Shown here in pieces: positions 1 to 8,512 of a DNA stretch of 64,000 bases. Below the pieces are notes generated by a model. It was given only the letters and a program-made list of their open reading frames with translations. It ran no database searches and had not been told where the DNA came from. The position numbers and the translations under genes are program-made. Numbering within the stretch: the stretch's first letter is position 1; each line of letters opens with the position of its first letter. The DNA comes from Methanoculleus bourgensis MS2 (GTDB taxonomy: Archaea; Halobacteriota; Methanomicrobia; Methanomicrobiales; Methanoculleaceae), in contig NC_018227.2 in the NCBI RefSeq assembly GCF_000304355.2, forward strand, positions 372,001 to 436,000. The letters run 5' to 3'.

Positions 1-1037
1 TCTGCCGGAAATACCTGCACGCACCGACCGTGATCCATGGCGGGTTCACGGAGTCGCTCAAGGGAGGCGGGGAGAAACCCGACTACCGGACCTTTCCCGG
101 CGCCCTCCTCTCTTCGCTCTTCTCGCTCCTCTCCGGGGCAAGCGTCGGCCCCGAAGGAACCATCACCGTCCTCATCGGCTACATATCGTCCTACACCCGG
201 GATAAGCTGAAGATCAGATCAACGACCGCCGCACTCGGGTTTGACGTCGCGGCGCTTGCCTCGGCGTTCAACGGCATCATCGGCAACATCCTCTTCACAG
301 GGATCTTCGCCACCGAGTTCCAGGTCGGCGGGAGCAGGAACGCCCTGAAATTCCTCACCTGGAACCTGCTCGCCGGCACCATCGGCTACCTCGCGTACCT
401 GCTCCTCGGACTCCCCTCGTTCGCCCGGAGCATCCCGTTTGAACCGATCAGCGGACTGAACCTCGCCTACATTCTCTACGCGGTCGTCCTCGGCATCCTC
501 GGGGCGCTGCTCGCGGTCTTTATGGGGCTTTCCATGCAGGCCGCGGGGACTGTCATGGAGAGGGCATTTGGCGACGCAGTCATCACCCAGACCCTCGCCG
601 CGGGGGCGATCATCGCATGCATCGGCTACTTCATCCCTGAACTGCTCTTCTCCGGGGAGGGGCAGATCCACGGGATCCTCGCCGATCCGGCCCGGTTCGG
701 GGTTGGGATGCTTCTTTTCATGGCACTCCTGAAGGTCCTCCTGCTTGCGCTCTCGTTTAAGAGCGGGTATCTCGGCGGCCCGATCTTTCCCGTCATCTTC
801 TCGTCCACGCTTGTGGGGCTCGCCCTGCACCTGCTCTTTCCGGGCATACCGGTCTCAATCTTCGTGCTCTGCATCGAGGTCGCCGCCATCGCCCTGGCCC
901 TCGGGGCACCCCTGACCGCCATCCTTCTCGTCGTGGTCGTGGGCACAGCCGACCAGAACATGATCGTGCTCCTCGTGATCTCCGCCGTCACCGCCATGCT
1001 GCTCGGTGCAGCCGCAAAAGAGAGGAGAGGCACCTGA
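1..1037 (+). CDS. ClC-family chloride channel/antiporter, 5' end outside the window
   Basis: Membrane protein that moves chloride across the cytoplasmic membrane, either as a channel or in exchange for protons. The reading frame is open to the left edge (in frame from base 3), so the start lies upstream; a GTG at 30 is internal. The visible part has many hydrophobic helices, the SVGPEGT segment matching the G-x-E-G-P selectivity-filter motif with the gating glutamate near base 153, and GGPIFP matching the GxFxP motif. The usual GREGP reads GPEGT here, so the Lys/Arg and the last Pro are changed. Family assignment is firm; channel versus antiporter and ion choice cannot be told. Confidence 0.85.
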   Translation, partial: CRKYLHAPTVIHGGFTESLKGGGEKPDYRTFPGALLSSLFSLLSGASVGPEGTITVLIGYISSYTRDKLKIRSTTAALGFDVAALASAFNGIIGNILFTGIFATEFQVGGSRNALKFLTWNLLAGTIGYLAYLLLGLPSFARSIPFEPISGLNLAYILYAVVLGILGALLAVFMGLSMQAAGTVMERAFGDAVITQTLAAGAIIACIGYFIPELLFSGEGQIHGILADPARFGVGMLLFMALLKVLLLALSFKSGYLGGPIFPVIFSSTLVGLALHLLFPGIPVSIFVLCIEVAAIALALGAPLTAILLVVVVGTADQNMIVLLVISAVTAMLLGAAAKERRGT

Positions 1038-1045
1038 TTTATATA
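1038..1045 (+). promoter_or_regulatory. TATA box for the DUF3303 gene
   Basis: TTTATATA lies just after the stop codon of the channel gene and about 70 bases before the next ATG. A start of transcription about 25 bases downstream would leave a leader of about 45 bases that holds the GAGAGGA ribosome site. Inferred from sequence only. Confidence 0.5.
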
Positions 1046-1112
1046 CCCGGGAGTCGATGACGCCGACAGCCCGCCCCGGTATGGCCGGTGTGCGGCGTGA
1101 GAGGATGGAGCC

Positions 1113-1373
1113 ATGCAGTTCATAAGCATATTCACCTGGGAGCCGGGGAAGACGGGCGAGGTCATGGAAGCACGTGCCGCCGAGAAGATCCCGGACGGCG
1201 TGCGCCTGATCAACGAGTGGGTCGACCTCGGGAGCAACACGGTCTTCCGCTTGATCGAGACGGACGACCCCGCGGCCCTCCTGATGATCAGCAGCCCCTG
1301 GGGCGACCTCGGCTACAAAGAGGTGCACCCGGTGATGGAGTCAAAAGAGGCGCTGAGACTGCACAAGGGATAG
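1113..1373 (+). CDS. DUF3303-type small protein
   Basis: An 86-residue soluble protein starting MQFISIFTWEPGK, with alternating strands and helices that fit the small ferredoxin-like (Dabb-like) fold of DUF3303 proteins. The family has no settled function. The ATG at 1113 follows a GAGAGGATGGAG ribosome site. It stands alone between the channel gene and the convergent ABC-importer operon. No catalytic residues can be assigned. Family call is from overall resemblance and is moderately sure. Confidence 0.65.
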   Translation: MQFISIFTWEPGKTGEVMEARAAEKIPDGVRLINEWVDLGSNTVFRLIETDDPAALLMISSPWGDLGYKEVHPVMESKEALRLHKG

Positions 1374-1380
1374 GGGGTCG

Positions 1381-2169
1381 TTACACCCCCTCCTTCAGCC
1401 GTCCCGGCCTGACCGGGACCACGTAGGGTGCCGGGAGGTCCTGTTTCACCACCGCCTCGATCCCGTAGACGCTTCCGAGCATCTCCGGGGTGAGAACCTC
1501 CTCCGGCGCCCCGTAGCCGTAGATCGATCCTTCCGCAAGAACCAGGAGGCGGTGGCAGTAGGTTGCCGCGAGGTTGAGGTCATGGAGCGCGATGACGACC
1601 GCAAGACCCTTCTCTTCGGCAAGACCGTGGAGGACCTCCATCACCGCCATCTGGTGACGGATATCCAAGTTGCTCGTCGGCTCATCCAGGAGGATCACCC
1701 CGGTCTCCTGGACGAGCGCCCGGGCGATCATCACCCGCTGACGCTCCCCGCCCGAGAGTTCGGCAACCTTCCGGAACGCGAGCCCCCCAAGGTCCAGGAG
1801 GTCGAGCGCCGCGGCCACCCGCTCCTCGTCCCCCGGGCTCACCGTCCAGTTCAGGTAGGGCCGCCGCCCCATCAGGACCGTCTCAAAGACCGTCGATGCG
1901 GTCTGGTTCCCGGCAGACTGCGGCACGTAGGCCATCGCTCGGGCAACCTCACGGCGGTGCATCCCCCCAAGATCCCGGCCCCCGAGCACCACCTTTCCTT
2001 CCTGCGGGCTGAGCATCCCGTCGACGCACTTGATCAGCGTCGTCTTCCCACACCCGTTCGGCCCGACGAGCCCCAGGACCTCCCCGGCGTCCACCGAGAA
2101 CGAGATGCGAGAGAGGACCGTGCGGTCCCGGTAGGCAAACGAGAGGTCATCGACCGAGAGCAGCGCCAT
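1381..2169 (-). CDS. ABC importer ATP-binding protein, iron/cobalamin type (FecE/BtuD-like)
   Basis: Cytoplasmic ATPase that drives a FecCD-type importer. Walker A GPNGCGKTT is at residues 36-44, the signature LSGGERQR near 138, Walker B with the catalytic Glu (ILLDEPTSNLD) near 160, and the switch His in ALHDLNLA after it. At 262 residues it has normal length. It is the last gene of a four-gene unit, and its ATG shares one base with the stop of the permease gene (2169). Substrate is probably an iron chelate or a corrinoid, inferred from family only. Confidence 0.9.
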   Translation of the reverse strand: MALLSVDDLSFAYRDRTVLSRISFSVDAGEVLGLVGPNGCGKTTLIKCVDGMLSPQEGKVVLGGRDLGGMHRREVARAMAYVPQSAGNQTASTVFETVLMGRRPYLNWTVSPGDEERVAAALDLLDLGGLAFRKVAELSGGERQRVMIARALVQETGVILLDEPTSNLDIRHQMAVMEVLHGLAEEKGLAVVIALHDLNLAATYCHRLLVLAEGSIYGYGAPEEVLTPEMLGSVYGIEAVVKQDLPAPYVVPVRPGRLKEGV

Positions 2170-3227
2170 CAGGCATCCCTCCGGTGCATGAAGAGGTAGA
2201 TGAAGAACGGCACCCCGAGGAACGCGGTCACGATCCCGACCGGCAGGACCTGCGGCGCAAGGATACTCCGGCCGACGCTGTCGGCGGCAAGGAGGAGGAC
2301 GGCCCCCACGAGCCCTGACGCCGGGATGAGGGTGCGATAGTCGCCGCCGATGGCCATCCGGGTGATGTGCGGGGCCACGAGCCCGATAAACCCGATGGTG
2401 CCGGTGAAACAGATGATCACCGCGGTGATGAGGGAGGCGACCATCATGAAGACCATCATCGACCGCTCCACCGGCACCCCGAGGCCGGCCGCCACCTCGT
2501 CACCTTCGGCGAGGGCGTTGAGGTCCCAGGCCCGGTAGATGAGGTAGGGGACGGTGCAGGCGATGACGAGGGTCACAAGCCCGAGTTTTGGCCAGGTGGA
2601 TTTGCCCACCGACCCGAACATCCAGAAGACCACCGCCTGGAGCTCTTCGGCGGTCCCGACGTACTGGAGGAGTGATGTCACCGCAGAGAAGAGGTACATG
2701 AGGGCGATGCCGGCGAGGATCATCGTCTCACTGCTCACGCCCCGGTAGCGGGCCATTCCGTAGATGGCGACCGATGCAAGCAGGGCGAAGAGGAAGGCGT
2801 TTGCGATGATGAGGTACTCCCCGCCGACGAACCCGGCACCGAGGACGATGGCGACCGACGCCCCGGTGGCGGCTGCCGAGGATATCCCGAGGGTGAAGGG
2901 GCTTGCGAGCGGGTTTCTGAGGATACCCTGCATGACTGAACCTGCCACCGCAAGCCCGAACCCTGCCACGACCGCAAAGAGCACCCGGTGGAGCCGGTAG
3001 TCCCAGACGATGACATCGGCCATCTCGGGGGCGGTGAAGGTCTCCGGGAAGAGGCCGGCGAGGATGGCGAGGTAGGACTCGCCCACGGTGAACCCCGCCG
3101 ACCCGAGGGTGACCGCGACCCCGACGAGGATGACGAGCAGGGCGAGGAGCCCGCCGATAAAGACCGTCCGGGTCTTCTTGAGCCGGGCGTACCCCTCACG
3201 CAGAATGACGCTCTCTTCCATGGGCAT
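2169..3227 (-). CDS. ABC importer permease, FecCD family
   Basis: Integral membrane subunit of 352 residues with about ten hydrophobic helices, the usual build of FecCD/BtuC permeases. The segments GSVMQGILRNPLASPFTLGIS and TGTIGFIGLVAPHITR are the family's conserved core and the loop that contacts the ATPase. The gene ends one base into the ATPase gene and starts 8 bases after the stop of the binding-protein gene, so the three are almost certainly co-transcribed. The substrate is set by the binding protein and is not visible here. Confidence 0.92.
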   Translation of the reverse strand: MPMEESVILREGYARLKKTRTVFIGGLLALLVILVGVAVTLGSAGFTVGESYLAILAGLFPETFTAPEMADVIVWDYRLHRVLFAVVAGFGLAVAGSVMQGILRNPLASPFTLGISSAAATGASVAIVLGAGFVGGEYLIIANAFLFALLASVAIYGMARYRGVSSETMILAGIALMYLFSAVTSLLQYVGTAEELQAVVFWMFGSVGKSTWPKLGLVTLVIACTVPYLIYRAWDLNALAEGDEVAAGLGVPVERSMMVFMMVASLITAVIICFTGTIGFIGLVAPHITRMAIGGDYRTLIPASGLVGAVLLLAADSVGRSILAPQVLPVGIVTAFLGVPFFIYLFMHRRDA

Positions 3228-3235
3228 CTTCCCGG

Positions 3236-4429
3236 TCAGGGATAGACGAACGCGCCCTCTGACGCGAGGTTGAAGTCAAGCCCCTGGAACTCGGTGAGGT
3301 AGCGCTGGTGAACAGCGTTCGGGTCGAGGTCGGCGAACCGCTCCGGGTAGAACCACTTCGCGAGGTAGGCGGTCCCGATGAAGTGCTGGGCGCCGCCGAG
3401 GATGTCAGAGTGGATGACGTAGACCCGGTCGTCCGCCACCGCAGCGAGCCGCGTCCACCCGGGGCGCTCAAGAATGGCCGACTGTGTCGCCTCGAGCGCC
3501 GCGACGTCGTGCCCCACATACCCGCCGGCCGCCAGCTTCTGGCCGGTGAGTTTGACGACGACCTCTGGGTTGCTGACGATGACCGCCTCAGGGTCGATCT
3601 CCGGGTACTCGGCGGATTCACCGGCGAAGGGGTTGTACCCCCCGGCGATCTCCAGTTTCTCGTTATACCCGGAACCTGACGCGAAGGTCTTGTAGTCGGC
3701 CCAGTACTCGAAGTAGACCCGGGTCTTCTCATCGTCCGGGACGTCGGCCGTGCCGGCCCTGATTCCGTCCATGACCGAGGTGTAGAAGCGGGCGAACTCA
3801 TCGCCCCGGTCTTCGCACCCGGTCGCGGCCGCGATGGTTCGGATCTCGCCCGGGTAGGTGGCCGGCTTGAAGCAGTCAAACCGCAGGACCCTGATGCCCG
3901 GGCTGCTCGCATCCAGTTTCTGCTGGATCTCGTCGCAGGCGGCGGTGCTGATCGTCGCGTAGAGGAAGACGGCATCCGGCCTGAGGGTGAGGACCCTCTC
4001 CATGTCAGGGGACCAGATCGACCCGACGTTCGCCTTCCCTCCGCATTCGGGGAAGAAGGTGCTCTTCTCGTGACTGTACTTGTCGACGGCCACGACCTTC
4101 TCCATAGCAAACCCAAGCGACCGGAGCGTCTCCAGGGACTCGCCGGTGAAGGTCACCACCCGGCGGAGAGGGCGGGAGAGGGTCAGGGTCTGCCCTGAGG
4201 AGTCGGTGATCTCGAGGGGGCGTCCGTCCCAGCGGGCGAGGACCCAGGCGGCGTCCTGGATATCAGTCCGGGTGAGGTCTCCTTCGCCGACGAGGTAGGC
4301 GAGGACCGCGGCCGTGTACTCGGGCTGGTCAAGGACTCCGTTGCCGTCAGCGTCCCCGGGGATGCCGGCGGCAGAGGCCGTGCCCGCGATGAGGAGGAGC
4401 GCAACGGCGAGGAGGAGGTGGCGGTTCAT
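3236..4429 (-). CDS. ABC importer substrate-binding protein with EF-hand-like N-terminal module
   Basis: Secreted or anchored periplasmic-binding-protein-like subunit (FecB/BtuF, TroA superfamily) of 397 residues. Residues 1-21 form a signal peptide. Residues 25-37 (GDADGNGVLDQPE) form a calcium-binding EF-hand loop, followed by a second weaker segment, as in dockerin modules. The ligand-binding domain runs from about residue 75 (PLRRVVTFTGES) to the end. It overlaps the upstream secreted-protein gene by four bases and precedes the permease by eight. The EF-hand insertion is unusual for a simple binding protein and may attach it to a partner or stabilise it; that is inference. Confidence 0.85.
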   Translation of the reverse strand: MNRHLLLAVALLLIAGTASAAGIPGDADGNGVLDQPEYTAAVLAYLVGEGDLTRTDIQDAAWVLARWDGRPLEITDSSGQTLTLSRPLRRVVTFTGESLETLRSLGFAMEKVVAVDKYSHEKSTFFPECGGKANVGSIWSPDMERVLTLRPDAVFLYATISTAACDEIQQKLDASSPGIRVLRFDCFKPATYPGEIRTIAAATGCEDRGDEFARFYTSVMDGIRAGTADVPDDEKTRVYFEYWADYKTFASGSGYNEKLEIAGGYNPFAGESAEYPEIDPEAVIVSNPEVVVKLTGQKLAAGGYVGHDVAALEATQSAILERPGWTRLAAVADDRVYVIHSDILGGAQHFIGTAYLAKWFYPERFADLDPNAVHQRYLTEFQGLDFNLASEGAFVYP

Positions 4430-4941
4430 CGCCGACCACCCCGGTATGCCACGAGGAGGAGGCCGGCAACTGCTATGAGGGCGGTGCAGGGCGACCCGGC
4501 CCGGGCATCTGCGGGTGAAGGGTCGCCCGCTCCTGGAACATCGATACCGTCCACAGCAACGCGTGATGGAGGAATCTCGCCGTGGGATTCAGCGATGAAG
4601 TCCTCCCATGTTCCTATGATATCCCCGCTCCCGGAGGCGGGGGCCTGGACCGAGTAGGTGATCGATGTCTCGTTCGTCACTGCAAACGCGACCCTCTGCC
4701 CCCGGACAAGGACGCGATCGTCCGGGTGGTCGGTCCCCGCGAAGGTGTAGCCGTCCGGCAGGGTCTCGACCACCCCGCCGAGGGTCATGCCCTCGACTGC
4801 GAGGGAGACGGTGAAGACTTCGCCGGCGCCTGGTTCGGCGGTGGAGAGGCTCCGGATTACCGGGGTGCCGCATGCCGCGACCGGGACGACCATGAGCAGG
4901 AGGGCGAGGCAGAAGAGACGGTTTGCCGCGGATCTCATCAT
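4426..4941 (-). CDS. Predicted secreted or anchored protein heading the ABC-importer operon
   Basis: Unrecognised protein of 171 residues. Residues 1-23 look like a signal peptide ending VAAC, a lipobox-like site. The body (about 30-140) is beta-rich and hydrophilic with a TAEPGAGEVFTVSLAVEGM segment as in cohesin- or adhesin-like beta domains. The tail is a hydrophobic helix followed by YRGGRR, so it could be anchored at either end. It is the first gene of the importer unit and overlaps the binding-protein gene by ATGA. A beta-domain partner next to a binding protein with an EF-hand module suggests a surface pairing, unproven. Confidence 0.6.
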   Translation of the reverse strand: MMRSAANRLFCLALLLMVVPVAACGTPVIRSLSTAEPGAGEVFTVSLAVEGMTLGGVVETLPDGYTFAGTDHPDDRVLVRGQRVAFAVTNETSITYSVQAPASGSGDIIGTWEDFIAESHGEIPPSRVAVDGIDVPGAGDPSPADARAGSPCTALIAVAGLLLVAYRGGRR

Positions 4942-5074
4942 GCGTTTTCTGTTGTCAATTTGGTGATATGAATGTTTCTTCTTGTGCTAAGAAGTCTGAA
5001 CATCCTGCATGCTGTAGTGTGTGGGTCGTCTCCTCCGCCCCGGGGGATCGTCGCTGCAGCCCGGGGTGGTGCTC

Positions 5075-5207
5075 GTGGACCATTTCACTGCATTTCGTGG
5101 GGGGGATCGCCAGCCACACGCGAAGGGTGACGGCGGGGGAGACGACACAGACGTCAAGGCAACAGTGCGGGTGAAATTTTAATTGCAGTGAACCGGTAGA
5201 CCATAGC
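5075..5207. repeat. MITE-like inverted-repeat element, copy A
   Basis: Non-coding element in the 338-base gap before the HTH/ImmA gene. The left end reads TGGACCATTTCACTGCA (from 5076); the right end, read on the minus strand from 5204, ends TTCACTGCA as well, so TTCACTGCA and TGCAGTGAA face each other about 90 bases apart. The middle carries CACACGCGAAGG, a word shared with other copies. Related ends occur near 35.0, 58.4 and 61.2 kb. No transposase is inside. Confidence 0.5.
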
Positions 5208-5232
5208 AATACTTTTATTCGGTCGATGAGTG

Positions 5233-5240
5233 ATTTTTAT
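5233..5240 (+). promoter_or_regulatory. TATA box that favours the downstream start of the HTH/ImmA gene
   Basis: TTTTATAT sits 40-47 bases before the ATG at 5280 but inside the reading frame if the ATG at 5226 were used. Archaeal transcription begins about 25 bases after the TATA box, so the first available start would be 5280. Confidence 0.45.
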
Positions 5241-5279
5241 ATCACCGGACAGGAGAAAGCGTCCCGGGGAACAGGGCAT

Positions 5280-6416
5280 ATGAGAAGAACGTCTCCGAAG
5301 GTCAACGTCAGCCCCCCTGTCATGCGATGGCTGCGTGAGAGTTCAGGCTGGTCGCTCGAAGACGTCAGTGGCCACCTGCATGTTTCGGTTAACCGGGTTT
5401 CGCAGTGGGAACAGGGCGGTCAGGCACCCACGCTAAACGAGGTGAAGCGACTCGCGAAGGCATACCGGCGCCCCCTGGCAGCGTTCTTCCTCGCGGAGCC
5501 AGAGGAGGAGCAACCCCTGCCCCGGGACTTCAGGAGGCTCCCCGGAGGGGCACGCCCGCTCACGAAAAGGACACTCCTTGCCATACGAAAAGCGCGGAAC
5601 CTGCAGATGATCAGTGCGGACCTGATGAAGAACCTCGACCTGACCACAGGGACGGACGTGGTCGGTGCCCAACTGACAGACGACCCTGAAGAGGTGGCCG
5701 TGGAGGAGCGTACAAGGCTTGGGATACCTGTTGCTGAACAGCGGTCCTGGAAAGACGCCTATGAAGGGTTCAGGGCATGGCGAGACGCCATTGAGGAGAG
5801 GAACATCCGCGTATTTCAGTTCCCGATGGAACTTGAGGAACTGCGTGGCTGCGCCCTGATGGACCATACCCCAAACGCTATTGTCCTCAACTCATCAGAC
5901 ATCATTCAGGCACGGACGTTCACGCTCCTCCACGAGTATGGCCATATCCTACTGCATGAGCCGGCCCTCTGTACCCCGGATCGTCCCGTCATCGGGGAGA
6001 CGCATGAAGCCAGAGTAGAGCAGTGGTGCAACCGCTTTGCGGGCGCCATCCTCATGCCGCCCAAGGATATCACCGAGGATTTTACCCGGCATGGCATCGA
6101 TGGTGTGGGAAGAATCGCAAACAGGTACCGCGTCAGCCTCGCAACGGTCCTGACCCGCCTGGTCACACTCAACCTCATTGCCCAGGAGCGGTATCAGGCG
6201 GAGATGCGTAAACTCCAGAGGAAAGGGGCTGTATCCACGGAGCAGGGCGGCGGTGGCGAATCATCAGCAAGAAAAGCACAGAGGGAGCGGGGAGAGGTAT
6301 TTGTCTCCCTTGTGCTGGAGAACACCCGGAGAGGGTACATTACACACAACGAAGCGCTTGACTACCTGGGAGTCAAGGTGAAACATCTGCGAGAGTTAAC
6401 AAAACCGACGCCGTGA
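5280..6416 (+). CDS. HTH (XRE) plus ImmA/IrrE-type metallopeptidase
   Basis: Two-part protein of 378 residues. Residues about 10-70 are a helix-turn-helix of the XRE type (WSLEDVSGHLHVSVNRVSQWEQG). Residues about 180-290 are an ImmA/IrrE zinc peptidase with HEYGH at 218-222 and a downstream EQWCNRFAGAILMPP segment that normally supplies the third ligand. Such proteins bind DNA and either cleave a repressor or act as the antitoxin side of a pair. The start was put at 5280 because a TATA box lies inside the longer frame from 5226. Four bases separate it from the DUF4411 gene, so the two form one unit. Confidence 0.85.
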   Translation: MRRTSPKVNVSPPVMRWLRESSGWSLEDVSGHLHVSVNRVSQWEQGGQAPTLNEVKRLAKAYRRPLAAFFLAEPEEEQPLPRDFRRLPGGARPLTKRTLLAIRKARNLQMISADLMKNLDLTTGTDVVGAQLTDDPEEVAVEERTRLGIPVAEQRSWKDAYEGFRAWRDAIEERNIRVFQFPMELEELRGCALMDHTPNAIVLNSSDIIQARTFTLLHEYGHILLHEPALCTPDRPVIGETHEARVEQWCNRFAGAILMPPKDITEDFTRHGIDGVGRIANRYRVSLATVLTRLVTLNLIAQERYQAEMRKLQRKGAVSTEQGGGGESSARKAQRERGEVFVSLVLENTRRGYITHNEALDYLGVKVKHLRELTKPTP

Positions 6417-6420
6417 GATA

Positions 6421-6942
6421 ATGCCGGGTGACGCCACGCTGTACGTAGTAGATACCTCATCCCTGATCGAGATGAAGTGGTATTATCCGATCTCTATTTT
6501 TGAATCGCTCTGGATGAAATGCGAGACCTTGATGCATAACTCGCGAATGTGTGCCCCTGTTGCTGTCTTTGATGAATTGAACCATAAAGACGATGAACTT
6601 ACTGCGTGGGCAAGGGGGAACTACAAATATCTCTTCCAGGAGTGCACGGATTTCCAGGTGGAAATGGTGCACGAGATCCTTTCAAAGTTCCCGAAATTGA
6701 TCGATCCCAACCGGGAAACTGAACAGGCGGATCCATTTGTTGTGGCCCTGGGACTTGAGCGAAGGGATGGGCCGCAAAAATCTCTCGTGCCTCTGGAAGT
6801 TGTTGTGGTCACCCAGGAGCGATCGACACCGGAACGCAGGACCGCGAAGAAGAAAGTGATCATTCCAGAGGTTTGCCGGCACTACAATCTCCCCTGCATC
6901 ACCCTCATCAATATGATCGCAAGAGAGGGCTGGAAGTTCTAG
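6421..6942 (+). CDS. DUF4411 PIN-like protein, probable toxin partner
   Basis: A 173-residue protein beginning LYVVDTSSLIE, the opening strand and first acidic residue of PIN-like nucleases. Further acids are in FDELNHKDDE and EQADPFVVALGL, matching the DUF4411 layout. It follows the HTH/ImmA gene by four bases, the arrangement in which DUF4411 proteins are usually found. Established: PIN domains cut RNA. Inferred: this one is the toxin of the pair. GC content looks lower than in the flanking genes, consistent with recent arrival. Confidence 0.8.
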   Translation: MPGDATLYVVDTSSLIEMKWYYPISIFESLWMKCETLMHNSRMCAPVAVFDELNHKDDELTAWARGNYKYLFQECTDFQVEMVHEILSKFPKLIDPNRETEQADPFVVALGLERRDGPQKSLVPLEVVVVTQERSTPERRTAKKKVIIPEVCRHYNLPCITLINMIAREGWKF

Positions 6943-7218
6943 GCAGCGCCTGCTTGCACATACTGCCGACGATTATCACCGGTATGACTGACTTGCATAT
7001 TTTCACAGCGATGCTCTGGGAACTCCCCTGTGTCCTATTCACCGCACCATCCCGGCAGACAACCGACCGCCCCCCTGCCCGCGGAGGCTTCTTCACCCGG
7101 CAGACGGCCTGTTTGGCTGCCGGCGCATCCGGAAGCGCTCTCTCCGACTCACCTGCTGGAACAGGTATCCATGACCGTTCCGGCATTCTTTTATCCTCAC
7201 TGATGAGAGTCAGTGATC

Positions 7219-7704
7219 ATGAGTGAACTCCAGGAAGGCATGCCGGCACCCGACTTCTGCCTCCCCGACGCAGACGAACGGACGGTCTGCCTCGCAGAAC
7301 TGCGGGGTGCCTATGTGGTCGTCTACTTCTATCCGAAGGATAACTCATCGGGGTGCACCCTCCAGGCCCGGTCCTTCTCCGATGAGATGGAGGCGTTTTC
7401 CCGTCAAAACACCCGGGTCTTTGGCATCAGCCCGGATTCGGTCAGGAGCCACAAGCGATTCACCGAGAAGCATGGCCTCACCGTCCGTCTCCTCTCGGAC
7501 CCTGATCACGCAGTTATCGAGGCGTATGGCGCCTGGGTCCCGAAGAAGATGTACGGCAGGGAGTACATGGGCGTCGAGCGGAGCACCTTCATCATCGACC
7601 CCGAGGGAAGGGTTGCCGCCGTGTGGCGGAAGGTGAAGGTGAAAGAACATGTGGCCGTGGTGATGGCGAGGCTCGAAGAACTCAGAGCGGGTGGGGCCGC
7701 CTGA
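7219..7704 (+). CDS. Peroxiredoxin, BCP/PrxQ type
   Basis: Thiol peroxidase of 161 residues that reduces hydrogen and organic peroxides. The active-site stretch YFYPKDNSSGC gives the P-x3-S/T-x2-C motif with peroxidatic Cys46; the conserved Arg is in the KVKVKEHV/WR region near the C-terminus. The resolving Cys usually found five residues later (CTKEAC) is missing (CTLQAR), so it behaves as a 1-Cys enzyme or uses another partner. ATG 7219 was chosen over GTG 7213. It converges on the iron-sulfur gene that ends at 7713. Confidence 0.92.
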   Translation: MSELQEGMPAPDFCLPDADERTVCLAELRGAYVVVYFYPKDNSSGCTLQARSFSDEMEAFSRQNTRVFGISPDSVRSHKRFTEKHGLTVRLLSDPDHAVIEAYGAWVPKKMYGREYMGVERSTFIIDPEGRVAAVWRKVKVKEHVAVVMARLEELRAGGAA

Positions 7705-7712
7705 GGCACGGG

Positions 7713-8369
7713 TCATTCTTCGGGGCAGGCAAGTTCGCAGGCCCGGCAGTGGTCGATCCGCGCCCTGCCTGAGGCTTTATCGGCGTCCATCCGCGCCATG
7801 CACCGGTCCCGGCTGTACCTGCCGGTGGCAAAGGCATCCATCGGGCAGGCTCTGATGCAGTACCCCGCACAGCCGGCGCAGGGGGAGTCCTGCCGAGAAG
7901 GAATCTTGCTGGGGAAGGTCAGGTCCACCCACACCGCCCGGAACCGGACCCTCGGTCCGTAGCCAGGGACGAGGACGAGGTTGTTCTTCCCCATGCTCCC
8001 GATGCCTGCCATGCATGCCGCATCCTTGAGATAGATGCCGCCGTCCCGGAGCTGGTAGGGGATGATCCGGGACCTGATGCCGTACCGCTCCTGCAGCCAG
8101 ACGCCAAGGCGTCTGCCGATCCCCGCGAGGATCCGGTCCCCGGGTGTTCCCCGCCCCTCTTCCCAGAGGTCGAGTTCGGGATGCTCGGGGTCATGGTAGA
8201 GGCCGAGGACAATGTAGGTCCCCCGGTCGGTCATTGATCCCTGGTGCCCGTCCGCGACCGCCGAGGGGCAGTTCATGAGCCGGGCTGCAGGGACAGCGCC
8301 CCCCACGTCGGCCCCGAGTTCCCGTGCTCGCTCGAGGGCTATCCTGATGATCTCAGAGTCGCTCGGCAT
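7713..8369 (-). CDS. QueG-like protein with two 4Fe-4S clusters
   Basis: Soluble protein of 218 residues if started at the ATG at 8369; the open frame continues upstream to 8717 but that part is arginine/proline-rich noise. The C-terminal third has CAGCAGYCIRACP and CRACELACP, giving eight cysteines for two 4Fe-4S clusters. The segment GIGSMGKNNLVLVPGYGPRVRFRAV matches the iron-sulfur reductase relatives of epoxyqueuosine reductase. At this length it lacks the full corrinoid-binding part of true QueG, so the exact reaction is unknown. A longer relative lies at 46485-47267. Confidence 0.75.
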   Translation of the reverse strand: MPSDSEIIRIALERARELGADVGGAVPAARLMNCPSAVADGHQGSMTDRGTYIVLGLYHDPEHPELDLWEEGRGTPGDRILAGIGRRLGVWLQERYGIRSRIIPYQLRDGGIYLKDAACMAGIGSMGKNNLVLVPGYGPRVRFRAVWVDLTFPSKIPSRQDSPCAGCAGYCIRACPMDAFATGRYSRDRCMARMDADKASGRARIDHCRACELACPEE

Positions 8370-8512
8370 TGCAGGTACGGTGATGGGGCGGGAGGTGAAG
8401 AAGGATCCGGTTGTCCGGCGTTCCGGAAAATGGGGTGTGACGGGCGACCTGTTTGAACCCCTCTCGCGTCCTCCTCCCCCGCCAGATTCGGCCCGGGTGC
8501 GTCGCGTTCCTC

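Noticed and set aside
219-830. 203-codon frame opposite the ClC gene
   Set aside because: Charged low-complexity shadow with no hydrophobic core.
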